A stretch of DNA of 16,554 nt, taken from the NCBI GenBank assembly GCA_033720955.1, contig JAWWBN010000065.1, forward strand, positions 1-16,554. The letters run 5' to 3'. Below the pieces are notes generated by a model, which was not told the DNA's origin, searched no databases, and saw nothing but the letters and a program-made list of their open reading frames with translations. Shown here in pieces: positions 15,000 through 16,554 of this stretch (position 1 is its first letter; each line of letters opens with the position of its first letter). The position numbers were made by a program, and so were the translations under genes. The stretch comes from JAWWBN01 sp033720955 (GTDB taxonomy: Bacteria; Acidobacteriota; Thermoanaerobaculia; Multivoradales; JAHEKO01).

Positions 15000-16235
15000 T
15001 CAGGGGATCGGCAGCAGGGTGCGCCTGGGCGCCCGCCCGCAGGCGGTGCCGTCGGCCGGGGAGCCGCCGTTCGACACGTCGTACCAGGGCAGTCCCGGGT
15101 AGAGCGCGGCGCGCTTGCGGAACCCCTGCCGGACCCAGACGAGGGACTGGGTGGGCAGGTCCGGGTCCTCGAGGTCGAGATAGATCCAGCCGGAGCGGAA
15201 CGGGCCGGTGCCGATCTGGGGGCTCACCACGCGGATGCGCTGGGTCTCGGCGGGGAAGCCCGGATCCATCGGCTGGTCCGACGGGAGCCCGGGGAGCGGC
15301 TGATCCTGCGGCACGTCCACGAAGAGCTCGAGGCCCTCCTCGAACTCGTTGAAGGCGATCGCCTGCGTCTGCTCCAGGGGGTACCAGCCCGCTTGGCCGA
15401 GCTCGTCGCAGTCGAAGGGCTCCTGGACGGCCGTCGAGTCGCGCCAGACGACGAGGTCGGTGCGCTCGGCGCCCGAGAAGTAGCGCGCCGCCCACTTTCT
15501 GCCGAGCGGCTCCCGGCCGTCGCTGCCGTCGAAGCCGACGTAGCGCCCGTAGAAGGTGTAGTCGTTGCTGCCGAAGTCGCCCGCCTCGACGCTGACCAGC
15601 AGATCGGCCTGCAGCGCCTTGTTCAGCTTGACCAGGACGACGCCCCAGAGCTGGTTGATGTCGTTGGCCACGCCGTTCGATCCGAAGTACCCGCTGTCGG
15701 AGGGGAAGAGAGTGCTCGGCTCGGAGACGTTGTCGATCGTCACGTAGCCTCTGGCGACGTTGTCTCCGGTGGGCACTCCGTAGCAGTCGCCGCCGGGGCC
15801 GCCCACCGGCTCGCCGCGGTGCGCCTGGATGAGCAGCCCGCGGCTCTGGATGCCCCCGGAGGGCGTCTGCCCGAGCACGAAGCCGCGGGTGAAGTCGGCG
15901 CCCTGGAGGCCGCGGATCCCTCCGGTGTAGAAGAGCTCGGCGAGGTTGATCTCCTCCACGTCGAACCCCGTGAGGAAGACGTCGAAGGAGAGGGTGGGCA
16001 CCGAGAGGTCGGTCCACAGGGTGACGTGGGCCAGGGCCGGCGCCGCGCCAGCGTTCTGGAGCGAGATGATGGTCTGCTCCACCTTGCGGAAGTTGTTCTT
16101 GCCCAGGTCGACCTCGAAGTAGGGCAGCAGCAGGGTGGCCGCGGGCACCGCGTCGATGGTGCAGAGCTCGGCCGCGGCCGGGGCGGCACCGAGAGCCAAC
16201 GCGGCGATCGTCGCGGCGATCCAGATTCGCTTCAT
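15000..16235 (-). CDS. Exported protein of duplicated family, copy B
   Basis: A 411-residue paralogue of the protein at 12473-13648, with signal peptide MKRIWIAATIAALALGAAPA (cleaved near residue 22) and the same blocks in the same order: 'DAVPAATLLLPYFEVD' (28-43), 'VEQTIIS', 'LWTDLSVPT', 'NLAELFY', 'AHRGE', 'DYTFYGRYV', 'GSDGREPLG', 'VWVRQG'. Its four cysteines (25, 151, 276, 399) all have a counterpart in copy A. It differs by a Pro/Asp-rich insertion at about 309-328 and a longer Arg/Pro tail, yet both end in Pro-Ile-Pro. Start ATG 16235 has AAGGGAGGA 5 nt upstream; a longer open reading to 16418 has no signal peptide at its start and overlaps the divergent oxidoreductase. It heads an apparent operon with the propeller gene. 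Function is unknown. Confidence 0.85.
   Translation of the reverse strand: MKRIWIAATIAALALGAAPAAAELCTIDAVPAATLLLPYFEVDLGKNNFRKVEQTIISLQNAGAAPALAHVTLWTDLSVPTLSFDVFLTGFDVEEINLAELFYTGGIRGLQGADFTRGFVLGQTPSGGIQSRGLLIQAHRGEPVGGPGGDCYGVPTGDNVARGYVTIDNVSEPSTLFPSDSGYFGSNGVANDINQLWGVVLVKLNKALQADLLVSVEAGDFGSNDYTFYGRYVGFDGSDGREPLGRKWAARYFSGAERTDLVVWRDSTAVQEPFDCDELGQAGWYPLEQTQAIAFNEFEEGLELFVDVPQDQPLPGLPSDQPMDPGFPAETQRIRVVSPQIGTGPFRSGWIYLDLEDPDLPTQSLVWVRQGFRKRAALYPGLPWYDVSNGGSPADGTACGRAPRRTLLPIP
15993..16020. repeat. Direct repeat within copy B (28 bp, partner at 13397)
   Basis: Identical to 13397-13424 in the same orientation. Further shorter identical patches surround it, as expected from a gene duplication rather than from a mobile repeat. 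Confidence 0.8.
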
Positions 16236-16416
16236 CGTTTTCCTCCCTTCCCAGATGGCTCGTGCAGCATATCGAACGGCTCGGCGGTGCCGCGGTGAGG
16301 TCTCCGGCGGGCGGCTCGAGGTCGGGGCGTCGACGACGGCATCCTCGGTTCGGGCCGGTGCCGGAGGAGGCCGGGATCGCGACCGCCGAAACGAGTATCC
16401 TGTCACCAGATCCGCC
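16236..16416. promoter_or_regulatory. Divergent region between copy B and the GMC oxidoreductase
   Basis: At 181 bp this is the longest gap in the window. On the minus strand TATGCT (16266-16271) is a weak -10 candidate about 30 nt before the copy B start. On the plus strand TATCCT (16396-16401) stands 15 nt before the ATG at 16417. Neither has a fitting -35 box, and the oxidoreductase start has no Shine-Dalgarno. I see no RNA gene or repeat here. Confidence 0.25.
16241..16249 (-). promoter_or_regulatory. Ribosome binding site of copy B
   Basis: AAGGGAGGA on the minus strand, 5 nt before ATG 16235. It decides the start within a frame that stays open to 16418. Confidence 0.65.
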
Positions 16417-16554
16417 ATGCGCTACGACTACGTCATCGTCGGCGCGGGCTCGGCCGGGTGCGTTCTCGCCAACCGGCTGAGCGAGAGCCCCGACACCCGG
16501 GTGCTCCTGCTCGAGGCCGGCGGCAGCGACCGGCTGCTCAACGTGCGGATCCCG
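16417..16554 (+). CDS. GMC-family FAD-dependent oxidoreductase, N-terminal part
   Basis: Only 46 residues are in the window; the gene runs off the right edge. They form the ADP-binding beta-alpha-beta unit of a flavoprotein: 'YDYVIVGAGSAGCVLANRL' (3-21) carries the GxGxxG FAD-binding motif, and 'VLLLEAGG' (29-36) ends with the acidic residue that binds the ribose of FAD. Together they match the glucose-methanol-choline oxidoreductases, such as choline dehydrogenase and other alcohol dehydrogenases, which oxidise alcohols in the cytoplasm or at the membrane. The substrate cannot be told from this fragment. The start ATG 16417 is where family homology begins; there is no Shine-Dalgarno, so translation may be leaderless. 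Confidence 0.85.
   Translation, partial: MRYDYVIVGAGSAGCVLANRLSESPDTRVLLLEAGGSDRLLNVRIP

Noticed and set aside
12521..15352. A 943-codon plus-strand frame opposite the duplicated family and the propeller
   Set aside because: It is antisense to three genes with signal peptides and ribosome binding sites, and contains no recognisable motif.
16236..16418. An N-terminal extension of copy B up to 16418
   Set aside because: The signal peptide begins at the methionine at 16235, which has a strong ribosome binding site, and the extension would overlap the divergent oxidoreductase start.

Overview
The window is a very GC-rich, gene-dense bacterial chromosome segment. It holds twelve protein genes, the last one cut by the window edge, with no RNA gene, insertion sequence, prophage or CRISPR array that I can see, and no gap over 300 bp. 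The gene set is a bacterial XPB-type helicase with its Helicase_C_3 partner, an M64 lipoprotein peptidase, DUF885, UbiB/ABC1 kinase, DUF445, an FG-GAP propeller and Cys-poor exported proteins. It would fit a Gram-negative, soil- or sediment-type lineage such as Acidobacteriota. That placement is inference from gene content and base composition, and no marker gene here proves it.

Layout. (1) 26-496 (+): a small exported orphan. (2) 549-1778 (-): glgC, ADP-glucose synthesis for glycogen. It is divergent from (3) 1879-5558 (+): an XPB-like helicase and a Helicase_C_3 protein that overlap by a GTGA junction. A strong GC hairpin (5587-5619) separates this pair from (4) 5626-7670 (-): an M64 (IgA-peptidase type) metallopeptidase lipoprotein followed by a small lipoprotein, joined by an ATGA overlap. 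(5) 7783-12415 (+): a tight three-gene operon, DUF885 protein, UbiB-family kinase-like membrane protein and DUF445 membrane protein, with gaps of 19 and 12 bp. (6) 12473-16235 (-): two long, highly similar exported proteins flanking an FG-GAP/VCBS beta-propeller, read in the order copy B, propeller, copy A. (7) 16417-end (+): the start of a GMC-family flavin oxidoreductase.

How they may work together. Regions 2 and 3 are housekeeping-like (storage polysaccharide; DNA unwinding or repair). Regions 4 to 6 are mostly envelope or secreted functions: a surface peptidase pair, a membrane-lipid or quinone-related operon, and an exported duplicated family with a calcium-type propeller. The best candidate for something undescribed is region 6, a duplicated exported family of about 400 residues with four invariant cysteines and an identical C-terminal Pro-Ile-Pro, wrapped around a propeller. 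The second is the XPB/Helicase_C_3 pair, in which the same accessory domain occurs at the N-terminus of one protein and the C-terminus of its partner.
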